From assembly GCA_031283085.1 (NCBI GenBank), contig JAITCM010000013.1, positions 1-51,756 of the forward strand: a stretch of 51,756 bases of DNA, given 5' to 3'. The translations under genes were made by a program, and so were the position numbers. Source of the DNA: Chitinispirillales bacterium (lineage in GTDB: Bacteria > Fibrobacterota > Chitinivibrionia > Chitinivibrionales > Chitinispirillaceae). This document shows, piece after piece, positions 1 to 9,412 of the stretch (position 1 is its first letter; every line of letters begins with the position of its first letter). The notes beneath the pieces were generated by a model that was given only the letters and a program-made list of their open reading frames with translations, ran no database searches and was not told where the DNA came from.

Positions 1-573
<573 letters not shown>

Positions 574-578
574 CTACG

Positions 579-2468
579 TCATCCCATCTTCACCGACTTC
601 ATCTCCTTGCTCGACAGCCTGATTCCGCCGGCCTTGGCGCTTTTTACTAAAAAGTTCTTCACCTTGAAGTTCTCTTCCAAGACCTTAAGCCGCGGCTTGG
701 GCTTGTACTCTATTGTTACCACGGCGTCGGGGTCAGTGGTTAATTTTAACAAGGTGCAGTTTTCCGGGACGATGATGTAGCCTTTATTCAGAATAAACTG
801 CTCTACCTTGAAACGCTTGATGTACGGGCATTTTGTCTCCTCATCCCGATATATCGCGGTAAAGACTAAGTCCTTGTCCACAAACGCGCAGTGCAGCATA
901 CCCTTGTCAACGAACAGCTTCTCCGGGACGCCGATTACAGAATACGCGCCGGTCTTCCTTATCACCAAAACCCTGTCGTAGGGGGACACGTCAAACAATA
1001 AATTTCCGTTGACCTCGTACCCCAAGTAGCCGGTGTCTTTGTCGTAGCGCAATTTCAGGTTGCGCTGCGCTGCCTCGCGGACGTCCACCTTTTTGAACGA
1101 GACCAACTCCGTCTTTCGCGGGTACTGCGGTCTGTACTTCTCTATGATATTGCCTAAGAAGCCTACGGTATAATCAACAATCGCGCCGAGGTGCCGCTTG
1201 ATTTCTTTCAGGCGGTCTTGAATGTCCTTCATCTCCTGCTTCGCCCGATTGATGTCGTAGAGGGAGATGCGCCGGATGGGAATTTTTAGCAGGGTGTCAA
1301 CGTCCTCTTTCGTAACCTCGCGCTTGATTTCCCGCTGGAACGGCGCCAAGCCGTCAAAAACGGCTTTCACTACCGTCTCCGCGGTTTTCATCGTCTCGAT
1401 TTTCTTATAGACGCGGTTTTCTATGAAGAGCTGTTCCAGCGTCTTTGCGTGGAGTTTATCTTTTAACTTGCGTTCCTCTAATTTTAATTCCGCTGTCAGT
1501 ATCTCTACCAACCTGTCTGAATTCCGCTTGATGACTTCGGTAACGGACATCACCACCGGTTTTTCGTCACTTATTACCATCATGTTGACGGAGACGGATG
1601 ACTCGCAGTCCGTAAAAGCGTAGAGGGCGTCAACCGTGTCTTGCGTGTGGATTCCCCGCGCCAGCCTTACCTCTATTTCCACCTTATCCGCCGTGTAGTC
1701 GCTGATTCCGGCGATTTTCAGTTTGCCCTTGCGGGCGGCGTTCTCCACGGAAGCCATTATGGACTCGGTGGTGGAGCCAAACGGCAATTCCCGTATGACA
1801 ATACGCTTTGGGTCGCTTGTATCAAGTTTCGCGCGCAGCAGCACCTTGCCGTTGCCGTCGCTGTACTCGGAGACGTCCGCCAAGCCGCCGGTGGGGAAAT
1901 CGGGGAAGACTAAGTGTTGGTCGCCGCGCAGGTAGGCTATTTGCGCCTCTAATAATTCTATCAGATTGTGGGGAAGTATTTTTGTGGACATTCCCACCGC
2001 GATTCCCTCCGCGCCCAGCGCCAAAAGGACGGGCAGCTTAGCCGGCAGCGTGACCGGTTCGCGGTTGCGCCCGTCGTATGAGTCAACGTATTCGGTGATT
2101 TCGGAGTTGAACAGCGCCTCCGCGGCAAGCGGCGACAGGCGGCACTCTATGTAGCGGACCGCGGAGGCCGGGTCGCCGGTGAAGATGTTGCCGAAATTCC
2201 CCTGTTTGTCAATGAACAGGTCTTTGTTTGCCAGCGTTACAAGCGCGTCGCCGATGGAGGCGTCGCCGTGCGGGTGATACTTCATGCACTGCCCCACAAT
2301 ATTGGCCACCTTGTGGAACTTGCCGTCGTCCACCTCGTGGAGGGTGTGCAGTATGCGCCGCTGCACGGGCTTGAGCCCGTCGTCAACATACGGGATAGCC
2401 CTGTCCTTTATGACGTAGGAGGCGTACTCCAAGAAGTTTGTGTTGTACAGCGTTTTTACGAATGCCAT
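579..2468 (-). CDS. parC: DNA topoisomerase IV subunit A
   Basis: A 629-residue type IIA topoisomerase DNA-cleavage subunit. The N-terminus has the GLKPVQRRIL and KYHPHGDAS motifs of the winged-helix domain, and the catalytic tyrosine is Y106 in VRYIECR. A coiled-coil region follows around residues 330-440, then a short, reduced C-terminal domain without a clear GyrA box. This favours decatenating topoisomerase IV (ParC) over gyrase A. It pairs with the ParE-type ATPase subunit at 6319-8127 on the same strand, from which it is separated by mobile-looking genes. AAGG lies seven bases before the ATG, and a TTGACT/TATTTT promoter sits just upstream, so it is probably transcribed on its own. Confidence 0.9.
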   Translation of the reverse strand: MAFVKTLYNTNFLEYASYVIKDRAIPYVDDGLKPVQRRILHTLHEVDDGKFHKVANIVGQCMKYHPHGDASIGDALVTLANKDLFIDKQGNFGNIFTGDPASAVRYIECRLSPLAAEALFNSEITEYVDSYDGRNREPVTLPAKLPVLLALGAEGIAVGMSTKILPHNLIELLEAQIAYLRGDQHLVFPDFPTGGLADVSEYSDGNGKVLLRAKLDTSDPKRIVIRELPFGSTTESIMASVENAARKGKLKIAGISDYTADKVEIEVRLARGIHTQDTVDALYAFTDCESSVSVNMMVISDEKPVVMSVTEVIKRNSDRLVEILTAELKLEERKLKDKLHAKTLEQLFIENRVYKKIETMKTAETVVKAVFDGLAPFQREIKREVTKEDVDTLLKIPIRRISLYDINRAKQEMKDIQDRLKEIKRHLGAIVDYTVGFLGNIIEKYRPQYPRKTELVSFKKVDVREAAQRNLKLRYDKDTGYLGYEVNGNLLFDVSPYDRVLVIRKTGAYSVIGVPEKLFVDKGMLHCAFVDKDLVFTAIYRDEETKCPYIKRFKVEQFILNKGYIIVPENCTLLKLTTDPDAVVTIEYKPKPRLKVLEENFKVKNFLVKSAKAGGIRLSSKEMKSVKMG

Positions 2469-2520
2469 TGCCGAGCCTTATAATGTTATTTTTGAAATTG
2501 ATTTTTCATTATACCGCCAT

Positions 2521-2549
2521 AAAATAATACAGGCGCCGCTAAAAGTCAA
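2521..2549 (-). promoter_or_regulatory. Candidate promoter of parC
   Basis: On the minus strand TTGACT (2549-2544) is followed after 17 bases by TATTTT (2526-2521), about 50 bases before the parC start. It gives parC its own transcription start, which matters because its usual partner parE lies far upstream beyond an insertion. Prediction from sequence only. Confidence 0.45.
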
Positions 2550-2710
2550 ATTCTTTTTTACTGTTCCGCCGTGGCCGCGCCGGCATTCGGGTTATCGGTC
2601 TATTGGCCGATATGCCTAATTCACACTTACACGGCCGGCCATTCTGAGTAGTTAGCAATATCTCCCAATTTCACCCTATTCATTTTCCCTTCCCCTTTTT
2701 CCGTATTTTT

Positions 2711-2786
2711 GCACCCAGTTAGGAGTGCATCGCTCGGTAGAACGTATGTCCCCCACAGAATTTATTCGCACCCCGTTAGGGGTGCG
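2711..2786. repeat. REP-like hairpins, left flank of the transposase
   Basis: Two related palindromic units. The first (2711-2728, imperfect) has GCACCC arms. The second (2767-2786) is a perfect 8-bp stem, CGCACCCC / GGGGTGCG, with loop GTTA. Between them lies CGCTCGGTAGAA (2731-2742), which recurs in inverted orientation on the right flank at about 3332-3343. The second hairpin forms the last codons of the transposase gene. This arrangement matches REP elements paired around a REP-associated tyrosine transposase. Confidence 0.75.
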
Positions 2787-3256
2787 TCCTTCTTTTCAAT
2801 CACGTCATATAAAACATATCGATTATCGTATTTGACGTCAAAATCATCCAAAATTTTTCTATATTCCTCTGTCAAAGATCTGCTCGCGTGGTGTATTTCC
2901 TGATTTTCAATATATTTTATTACATTGGGTATTTGCGATTTGTTGTACGAAAACGCCCCGTAGCCCTCTTGCCACTGAAACCTGCCTACTACCAACCGGT
3001 TTTGATTAATCCACTCGGCGGAATCACGCTTAACCGTCAACATAAGGGACGACAGCGATTGCGCCGGATGAAAGCCGAATAATATATGTATATGGTCTTT
3101 TGTACCGCCGATAGATAAAACCTTGTGTTTGCGGTTTTGCATGATGGAAATTATGTATTTATACAGCCGCTCACGCCAATTTTCATCAATAAGGGATTCC
3201 CTGTTTTGAACGGCGAATACCGCGTGAATATAAATTTGCGTATATGTATTTGACAT
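2762..3256 (-). CDS. REP-associated / IS200-like Y1 transposase
   Basis: A 164-residue single-strand transposase of the HUH Y1 family. The HUH motif is in DHIHILFG, and the candidate catalytic tyrosine is in IKYIENQEIHH near the C-terminus. I start it at ATG 3256 (MSNTYTQIY), where the family usually begins. The frame remains open upstream to 3349, but that extension is encoded by hairpin repeats and looks non-protein-like. The last eight or so codons fall inside a REP hairpin. Such proteins (RAYTs) process REP palindromes, and REP-like palindromes flank this gene on both sides in inverted arrangement. It appears intact. It lies in the insert between parE and parC. Confidence 0.85.
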   Translation of the reverse strand: MSNTYTQIYIHAVFAVQNRESLIDENWRERLYKYIISIMQNRKHKVLSIGGTKDHIHILFGFHPAQSLSSLMLTVKRDSAEWINQNRLVVGRFQWQEGYGAFSYNKSQIPNVIKYIENQEIHHASRSLTEEYRKILDDFDVKYDNRYVLYDVIEKKDAPLTGCE

Positions 3257-3270
3257 TTTCCGCCGAGGAT

Positions 3271-3366
3271 GCACCCCACCGGCGGCTTTGCCGCCGCGCC
3301 CGGGGTGCGGGTTAATTGTTAGGGACGCATTTTCTACCGAGCGGCGCACCCCTATGGGGTGCGTCC
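3271..3366. repeat. REP-like hairpins, right flank of the transposase, including a nested hairpin
   Basis: 3271-3308 is a composite: outer arms GCACCCC / CGGGGTGC enclose an inner hairpin CGGCGGC-TTT-GCCGCCG. 3345-3363 is a perfect 8-bp stem CGCACCCC / GGGGTGCG with loop TAT. The piece TTCTACCGAGCG between them is the reverse complement of CGCTCGGTAGAA on the left flank. The two flanks are therefore inverted copies of a REP plus linker unit, as expected for a RAYT-mobilised element. Confidence 0.7.
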
Positions 3367-3468
3367 TAAAAGCGATACGCTAACATCAAAACCAAAAAAC
3401 GCATTAATAAAAAAAAGGCGTTTCCATCCATCGTTCCTTAAGACCCATATTTTTGGGCATCTTTGTTT

Positions 3469-3762
3469 TCAATCCTCTATGCGGTAGCCGACGGAGATTA
3501 TCGCGTCGAGGCTGTAAAATTGAGTATTATAGTTTTTACCGTCCGCGGCAGTTAGTAAGATTTTCTTACATACTGAAACCTCCTGTAATTCGGCGCTTTC
3601 AAAGACACTCTTTAAGTGCATTGTGATATTTTCACGCGATGTGCCAAACAGCGCGGCCATAGCCTTTTGCGTCAGCCAAACGGTTTCATCCTTTAGCGCC
3701 ACATCTATCGTTACGTTTTCCTGCGGCGTGGCGTATAGCAGGAATTTAAGCTCTTTTTCCAT
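3469..3762 (-). pseudogene. Truncated RhuM-family protein (N-terminal fragment)
   Basis: 97 codons that match the start of RhuM-family proteins: VWLTQKAMAALFGTSRENI, then VCKKIL, TAADGK and FYSLDAIISVGYR. Full members are several times longer and continue directly after ISVGYR; here the frame stops three codons later. The start is normal, with AAAGGGG nine bases before ATG 3762. This is most likely a decayed remnant. RhuM-family genes are often found in or beside type I restriction-modification loci, and a methyltransferase gene lies divergently next door, so both may have arrived together. Whether the fragment is expressed is unknown. Confidence 0.75.
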
Positions 3763-3944
3763 ATAATATTACCCCTTTGCGCCGTTATGGTTACCCACAA
3801 AAATAATATCCCGGCGCCCCCGGCGTCGAATTTTTATGTTTTTTGTTTTCCCTTTTGAACTCTTGGGGTGTGATTTCGGGGGGATTATATTTTTATAATG
3901 CATTGATATATAACGAGTTACGCCAAATATGGAGGGCGCGTGTG

Positions 3945-3972
3945 TTTGGGGTGTCCGCGCCGTAACCCCAAA
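3945..3972. other. Perfect stem-loop between rhuM remnant and methyltransferase
   Basis: TTTGGGGT (3945-3952) and ACCCCAAA (3965-3972) form a perfect 8-bp stem with a 12-base loop. It lies in the divergent region 3763-4059, upstream of the methyltransferase promoter. It could be an operator, a leftover transposon end or a former terminator; the sequence alone does not decide. Confidence 0.4.
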
Positions 3973-3996
3973 AACCGCAACTGTTTTTTAAAAAAT

Positions 3997-4026
3997 TTGC
4001 CTGATGACTGTGTTTTTTATTATATT
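3997..4026 (+). promoter_or_regulatory. Candidate promoter of the methyltransferase gene
   Basis: TTGCCT (3997-4002), 18-base spacer, TATATT (4021-4026). This is the same form seen upstream of rplM, the SurA-like operon, the TPR gene and the OmpA-family operon. The predicted transcript would start near 4033, about 27 bases before GTG 4060 and 45 before ATG 4078. Confidence 0.5.
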
Positions 4027-4059
4027 GCAGTTTGATGATGTACGGTATAACGTTTAAAC

Positions 4060-6243
4060 GTGAAAAAGACAAATATTATGGCAAATACGGACATCAAAAT
4101 AACCAATTATATATCAGGCGTTGAAATAAACGCGACCCCCGAAGAAATCGAGGCGGTTCAAGTCTTTGTCGGGCAACGGGTGGAAGATATAGGTCAGTTT
4201 AAGCGTTCCGATTTAAAGCCGACGCACAACCTGAAATCTACGTTTAAGTCTATCCGTAACTATTTGGCCGCCAACAATGTGGGCGCTGCCCGCGACGAGG
4301 TTTTGGCGCAGCGGCTTATCAATATAATTTTCTGTAAAACATACGACGAAAAATATACCGCCCCCGACGCGATTGTACGGTTTCGTGCCGGCATCGGCGA
4401 AAGCCCGCGTGATATTGAAGAACGTATTTTGGGGTTATTCGATGAGTTAAAAACAAAATACCCGGACATTATTGAAAAAGAAGACAAAATAACGTTGGAC
4501 ACAAACTCCATAGTGTTTATTGTCGGCGAACTGCAAAATTATTCGCTAATGAACTGCGAAAGGGACGTGGTTGCAGATGCGTTTGAAACGTTTATCGACC
4601 ACGCGTTAAAAGGCGGGCAGGGGCAGTTCTTTACGCCGAGAAATGTGGTAAAACTGATTGTTGATATTTTGCAACCGGGCGAAAACGATAGAATCATAGA
4701 CCCGGCTTGCGGCAGCGGCGGGTTCTTGATTGAAACATTGAAATCGGTTTGGTCTAAAATGGATGAGAAATACCGAAAATTAGGCTGGAAATACCACGAA
4801 ATTGAAAAAGAAAAAATCGGCGTCGCCACAAAAAATTTCCGGGGCATAGACAAAGATAATTTTTTGAGCAAAGTTGCTAAAGCATATATGAATTTAATCG
4901 GCGACGGCACGACGGGGATTTTTTGCGAAGACAGTTTGGAAGAGCCTAAAAAATGGAAATCCGAGACAAACGTAAAAATTCAGCTGGAAAGTTTTGATAT
5001 TGTGCTGACAAACCCGCCTTTCGGCAAGGAGATAAAAGTTGTCGGCAAAGAAAAGTTGCGGCAGTTTGATTTGGCGCATGAATGGGAAAAAACAAACGGT
5101 GTTTTTGTTAAAACCGATAAAATGAAAGAGGATGTCCAGCCTCAAATTTTGTTTATTGAGCGCTGTTTTCAGCTGTTGAAAACCGGCGGAAAATTAGGGA
5201 TTATCTTGCCGGAAACGTTTTTTCACGCGCCGAAACTGTATTATATTCTTGATTTTTTCAAAAAACACAACGTAATGTGGGTTATTGATTTGCCGCACAA
5301 CACATTCCGCCCGCTTTGCAACGCCAAGTGTTGTGTTTTAGTCATTCAAAAAGGAGTGCCGCAGCAAGAAAAAATCAATATGGGAGTGGCCGTCGAAATG
5401 GGGCACGACCACAACGGCAAACCGATGTATCGTTGGGATTACAAAACGCAAACAGTCAATAAAAACGAACTTTGGGACGATATCGATTCGATTATAGGCG
5501 AAATAGAAGACAGCGGCGCAAAAAAGCAACATACGTTCGATGTAAACAGTTCCACGGCGTTTAATCAAAAAATTTTAGTCCCCCGCTATTTTTGGAACAG
5601 CAGGGAAAAAGAGATTGAACGAATCGCCAAAGAACAAAACTGTTCATTAGTTACCGTTTCCGACTTGATTAAAAACAAAATCATTACCCATTTTGACGGG
5701 CACGGCTCGCCGGCCGCCGACAATAAAGGCATGGGCGATGTTCCATACATCCGGGTAAAAGACATTGTAAATTGGGATGTCTATAAGGACCCAACGGCTT
5801 TAATCCCGTACCGCGTTTTTGAGGAAATGCGCAAAGGCAGCAAAAGGTTACTCGAAAAAGATTTGTTGTTTGTGCGGCGCGGAAGTTACAGAATCGGCAG
5901 CGTGGCGCTGGTTTCGCCGTATGACACCGAAGTTTTGCTCACAAGAGAAATTCTGGTAATGCGCGTTTTAAAAGAAATAAACGACTACGGAATAACTCCT
6001 TACTATTTGATTTACCTGTTTTCTCATTATTTGGTGCAAATGCAGATGTACAATAAAATCTTAATGGAAACCACGCTACCTAACATTGGCGGCCGTTGGG
6101 CGGAATTGCGTTTACCGATTCATAACGACAAAGCGATGCGGGAGCGGATAGGCGAGAAAATAAAATCTGTTTTCGACAAAAAATGGGACGCCCAAAAAAC
6201 GATACTTGAAATCAAACGAGAATTAGGAAATTTAACCACGTAA
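4060..6243 (+). CDS. Type I-like N6-adenine DNA methyltransferase with fused specificity region
   Basis: A 727-residue HsdM-type adenine methyltransferase. An HsdM N-terminal helical domain comes first. It is followed by the SAM-binding motif DPACGSGGFL near residue 214 and the catalytic NPPFG motif near 318. After about residue 530 there is a target-recognition-like segment (DVPYIRVKDIVNWD, then LLEKDLLFVRRGSYRIG) of the kind normally found in HsdS. Modification and sequence recognition thus seem to be in one chain, with no nuclease domain and no HsdR gene nearby. It may act as an orphan epigenetic methylase or a remnant of a restriction system. The DNA is visibly AT-richer than its neighbours, suggesting transfer. 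The start is GTG 4060 or ATG 4078; neither has a strong ribosome site. Confidence 0.85.
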   Translation: MKKTNIMANTDIKITNYISGVEINATPEEIEAVQVFVGQRVEDIGQFKRSDLKPTHNLKSTFKSIRNYLAANNVGAARDEVLAQRLINIIFCKTYDEKYTAPDAIVRFRAGIGESPRDIEERILGLFDELKTKYPDIIEKEDKITLDTNSIVFIVGELQNYSLMNCERDVVADAFETFIDHALKGGQGQFFTPRNVVKLIVDILQPGENDRIIDPACGSGGFLIETLKSVWSKMDEKYRKLGWKYHEIEKEKIGVATKNFRGIDKDNFLSKVAKAYMNLIGDGTTGIFCEDSLEEPKKWKSETNVKIQLESFDIVLTNPPFGKEIKVVGKEKLRQFDLAHEWEKTNGVFVKTDKMKEDVQPQILFIERCFQLLKTGGKLGIILPETFFHAPKLYYILDFFKKHNVMWVIDLPHNTFRPLCNAKCCVLVIQKGVPQQEKINMGVAVEMGHDHNGKPMYRWDYKTQTVNKNELWDDIDSIIGEIEDSGAKKQHTFDVNSSTAFNQKILVPRYFWNSREKEIERIAKEQNCSLVTVSDLIKNKIITHFDGHGSPAADNKGMGDVPYIRVKDIVNWDVYKDPTALIPYRVFEEMRKGSKRLLEKDLLFVRRGSYRIGSVALVSPYDTEVLLTREILVMRVLKEINDYGITPYYLIYLFSHYLVQMQMYNKILMETTLPNIGGRWAELRLPIHNDKAMRERIGEKIKSVFDKKWDAQKTILEIKRELGNLTT

Positions 6244-6318
6244 GCGCAGACTCGGTTGATACCGGCTAACGCGAGATTCGCCGTGTCGCTATCGGTAATA
6301 CTGTGATTAAGGAATCGG

Positions 6319-8127
6319 CTAAATCAAATTTTCCATGATAAAATCGCGCCGCTCCGGGGTGTTCTTCCCCATGTAGAACTCCAGCGTTCCGGCGATGTCT
6401 TTCGCCGACTTTACGTTGACCTCCACGAGGCGGATGTCTTCGCCTATGAACTGGCCGAACTCATTTGGCGATATTTCGCCCAGACCCTTGAAGCGCGTTA
6501 CCTCGGAGTCGCGGATTTTTGCCACGGCGGCGTCACGCTCTTTTTCGCTGTAACAGTAGCGAGTCTCTTTTTTGTTGCGGACGCGGAAAAGCGGCGTTTC
6601 CAGGATATAGACATGGCCGGCTTGAACGAGTTCCTCAAAGTATGTCAGGAAGAATGTCAATAACAAGTTTCTGATGTGGAAACCGTCTACGTCGGCGTCT
6701 GTGGCTAAAACTATTCTATTGTAACGCAGTTTTTCCGTGTCCTCCTCAATGCCCAGCGCCATCATCATGTCATACAGCTCTTCGTTTTGGTAAATTGCCG
6801 CCCGCGTTTTGCCGAAGACGTTTTGCGGCTTGCCCCTCATGGTGAAGATTGCCTGTGTGTACACGTCGCGCGCGGAGATGATCGAGCCGCCGGCGGACTG
6901 GCCTTCCGTCAGGAAGATGGTGGACTTGCCGCCGTCGTTCTCTCCGGCGTGGTACTTGCAGTCTTTCAGGTTGGGGATTTTGATTTCTACGCGCTTCGCG
7001 GCTTCTTTGGCCTCTTTTTTGACCTTGTTTAACTCGGTGCGCAGTTTCTCATTTTGGACTATTTTGTTTTCGAGGCTCCGCGCCGCGTCCGCGTTCTTGT
7101 GCAGGAAATCGACTACGCCCGACTTGACCTCCGAGACGAGCCAGCCGCGTATCTCCGTGTTTCCCAGCTTGTTCTTTGTCTGCGATTCGAAGACGGGGCT
7201 TTTTAACTTGATGGCGACCGCGCCGGCGATGCCGTCGCGCACGTCCACGCCGGAGTAGTTTTTTTTGTAGAATTCGTTGACTCCTTTGAGAATGCCCTCC
7301 CGAAAGGCGCTGAGATGCGTTCCGCCGTCGGAGGTGAACTGACCGTTCACAAACGAGCGGTAGGCCTCCCCATAGGCCTGCGTGTGCGTGAAGGCGAACT
7401 CCAACTGCTTGCCGCGGCAGTAGGCGATACTGTAGACCGCCGACTCCCCGACGTCGTTTTGCAACAGGTCCAAAAGCCCGTTCTTGGACTCAAACTTCTG
7501 TTTCCCCAAAAAAAGTTTAAGCCCTGAATTCAGATAGGCGTAATTCCACAAGCGCTGCTCAATGTACTCAAAGTTGAACTTGTACTCTCCGAAAATCTCC
7601 GCGTCCGGCACGAATTCGACGAATGTGCCGTCCGGTTCTTCCGTCTTAGACACGCCGCCCTTTTTGGAGATGAGCTTACCGCGCTCAAACTTTGCCTGAA
7701 AATACTCCCCGTCACGGTAGGAGACGACGCGGAAACTGCTTGACAGCGCGTTGACCGCCTTTGTGCCGACGCCGTTTAGCCCAACGCTGAATTGGAAGAC
7801 ATCGTCGTTATACTTCGCGCCGGTGTTGATGGTCGAAACGCAGTCGATTACCTTGCCCAGCGGAATCCCGCGCCCGAAGTCGCGCACGGAGGCGACGCCG
7901 TTTTCCGCGTTCACCTCAATCTTCTTCCCGAACCCCATGATAAACTCGTCGACGGCGTTGTCTATCACCTCTTTGAGGAGGACGTAGATGCCGTCGTCCG
8001 GATTTGAGCCGTCGCCGAGCCGCCCGATGTACATACCGCTGCGCAGACGGATGTGCTCCAGAGAGCTTAGGGTCTTGATTTTACTTTCGTCGTATTGGTG
8101 CGCGGTTGCGCTTTTGTTTGTGTTCAT
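6319..8127 (-). CDS. parE: DNA topoisomerase IV subunit B
   Basis: A 602-residue GHKL ATPase subunit. The ATP site shows EVIDNAVDEF (about residues 53-62), DFGRGIP and VGLNGVGTKAVNAL. A TOPRIM domain follows with LTEGQSAGGS and the metal-binding DADVDGFHIR. It is shorter than GyrB and matches compact ParE proteins; the ParC-like subunit on the same strand supports this. Together they would form the A2B2 decatenase used in chromosome segregation. Its 3' end converges with the methyltransferase gene, leaving 75 bases between stops. In many genomes parE and parC are adjacent; here they are separated by mobile genes. Confidence 0.9.
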   Translation of the reverse strand: MNTNKSATAHQYDESKIKTLSSLEHIRLRSGMYIGRLGDGSNPDDGIYVLLKEVIDNAVDEFIMGFGKKIEVNAENGVASVRDFGRGIPLGKVIDCVSTINTGAKYNDDVFQFSVGLNGVGTKAVNALSSSFRVVSYRDGEYFQAKFERGKLISKKGGVSKTEEPDGTFVEFVPDAEIFGEYKFNFEYIEQRLWNYAYLNSGLKLFLGKQKFESKNGLLDLLQNDVGESAVYSIAYCRGKQLEFAFTHTQAYGEAYRSFVNGQFTSDGGTHLSAFREGILKGVNEFYKKNYSGVDVRDGIAGAVAIKLKSPVFESQTKNKLGNTEIRGWLVSEVKSGVVDFLHKNADAARSLENKIVQNEKLRTELNKVKKEAKEAAKRVEIKIPNLKDCKYHAGENDGGKSTIFLTEGQSAGGSIISARDVYTQAIFTMRGKPQNVFGKTRAAIYQNEELYDMMMALGIEEDTEKLRYNRIVLATDADVDGFHIRNLLLTFFLTYFEELVQAGHVYILETPLFRVRNKKETRYCYSEKERDAAVAKIRDSEVTRFKGLGEISPNEFGQFIGEDIRLVEVNVKSAKDIAGTLEFYMGKNTPERRDFIMENLI

Positions 8128-8281
8128 GTGTAAAAATGTCCGGGAAAAAATAAAAGTTCTTGATGCTAATGACAGCGTATCATCAATCCATAACTATATA
8201 ATCACTAATACCAACATATCCCACAATTAAATATGAAGCCAATTCAGAATATTATCAACAATACAATATCTAATTGACATT

Positions 8282-9412
8282 TCAATACTTAATCTTCGGG
8301 TTCCCCTCGCTCTCCCCGTCCCAAGTTCTGATAAGCTTTCCTATGCGATTCCATCTGATGTTTGCCGGAAACTTCCAGGCCGGACCGGTGTTGTCGTAGG
8401 AGAAGTATAATATTAACGCTTTGGCTTTCACGAAATTGTGATTCAGATATCCCCAGTACCGCGAGTCGAGCGAGTTGTCGCGGTTGTCGCCCGCCATGAA
8501 GTAATTGTCGTTACGCACCGTGTAACGTTCTATACGTTCATTGCCCATGAACAGCTTTTTACGTATCTCCACGCTCTTGTCGGACGAAAAATTTCGGCGG
8601 ACTATGTCCAAGACATAATCAAGCATCGTCCAGTCGTCGATGCGGTTGAAGTCGAAGGCCTCCGTGCGCCGCGTCATCTCATTTTTGTATATGAATTTGC
8701 CGTCCTGCAAGTCGTCCAGCGAGAGCCTCGCGCCGTTGAAGTTAAGGGGGGTGCCGTTCGAAAGCTCACCGTCGACATACAGGTCAAAGTGCATATACAC
8801 CTTCTTCGTCGGGTTCTCCTGATGCACCAGCGTTTTGGAGAACAGGAACTCCCGAATCGGCATAGTGTCGGGGCATAGCACATCGCCCCTGGCCGGTATG
8901 CGAAGCGGGGCGAAGTTGAGGATGCGCGGGTCGGCCCTGTTGCCCCCGGTGTACTTGCCGTGCGGCGGCAGGATGAGCTCGACGCCGTTGACAACGAGCT
9001 TTTTGTGACCCTTGAACTGAACGACATCGCCCGGCCCCGCCACCATACGCTTGATATAGTCCTTTGCGTCCGCCCCCGGATACTTGAAGATTACAACATC
9101 GCCAGGCTTCGGCTTGGCGATAGCCGGCAGCCGCCGCGTGACCCCAAGCTCCCGCGAGTAAGGAAGCAACGGCGCCCCGTAGATGAACTTCAGCCCCAGT
9201 AGAAAATCGCCCACCAAAAGACTGTCCTCCATAGACCCCGTGGGTATCTGGAAAGCCTGTATCACGTAGACAATGGCGATGAGCGCCATGACAAGCGCCG
9301 ACCCCATCTCCCGAAAAAAGCGCAGGAGACCGGTCTTCTCGGCCGGCTTTGCCCCCCCCTGCGCGGCGGAATCCTCCGACCGTACGGGCTGTTTAGTCTG
9401 TTGCTCCGACAA
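8282..9412 (-). CDS. lepB: Signal peptidase I
   Basis: A 376-residue membrane peptidase that removes Sec/Tat signal peptides. One transmembrane helix lies around residues 37-54 after a hydrophilic N-tail. The catalytic serine is S60 in PTGSM and the general-base lysine is K121 in YIKRMVAGPGD. The late box GDNRDNSLDSRYWG is typical of the family. An insert of about 100 residues between the Lys box and the GDN box makes it longer than E. coli LepB. The start is TTG: GGAGGG (minus strand, 9424-9419) lies six bases before it and there is no suitable ATG. The window encodes many exported clients. 9413-9669 upstream is AT-rich with no gene seen. Confidence 0.92.
   Translation of the reverse strand: MSEQQTKQPVRSEDSAAQGGAKPAEKTGLLRFFREMGSALVMALIAIVYVIQAFQIPTGSMEDSLLVGDFLLGLKFIYGAPLLPYSRELGVTRRLPAIAKPKPGDVVIFKYPGADAKDYIKRMVAGPGDVVQFKGHKKLVVNGVELILPPHGKYTGGNRADPRILNFAPLRIPARGDVLCPDTMPIREFLFSKTLVHQENPTKKVYMHFDLYVDGELSNGTPLNFNGARLSLDDLQDGKFIYKNEMTRRTEAFDFNRIDDWTMLDYVLDIVRRNFSSDKSVEIRKKLFMGNERIERYTVRNDNYFMAGDNRDNSLDSRYWGYLNHNFVKAKALILYFSYDNTGPAWKFPANIRWNRIGKLIRTWDGESEGNPKIKY

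Noticed and set aside
2709-3082. Plus-strand frames opposite the transposase
   Set aside because: Encoded by REP hairpins or antisense to the transposase; no support.
3257-3349. N-terminal extension of the transposase to 3349
   Set aside because: The extra 31 codons are read from REP hairpins; the family start and the protein pattern begin at 3256.
2711-3366. CRISPR-like array of palindromes
   Set aside because: Repeats are irregularly spaced, inverted and palindromic with no unique spacers of constant length; they fit REP elements.
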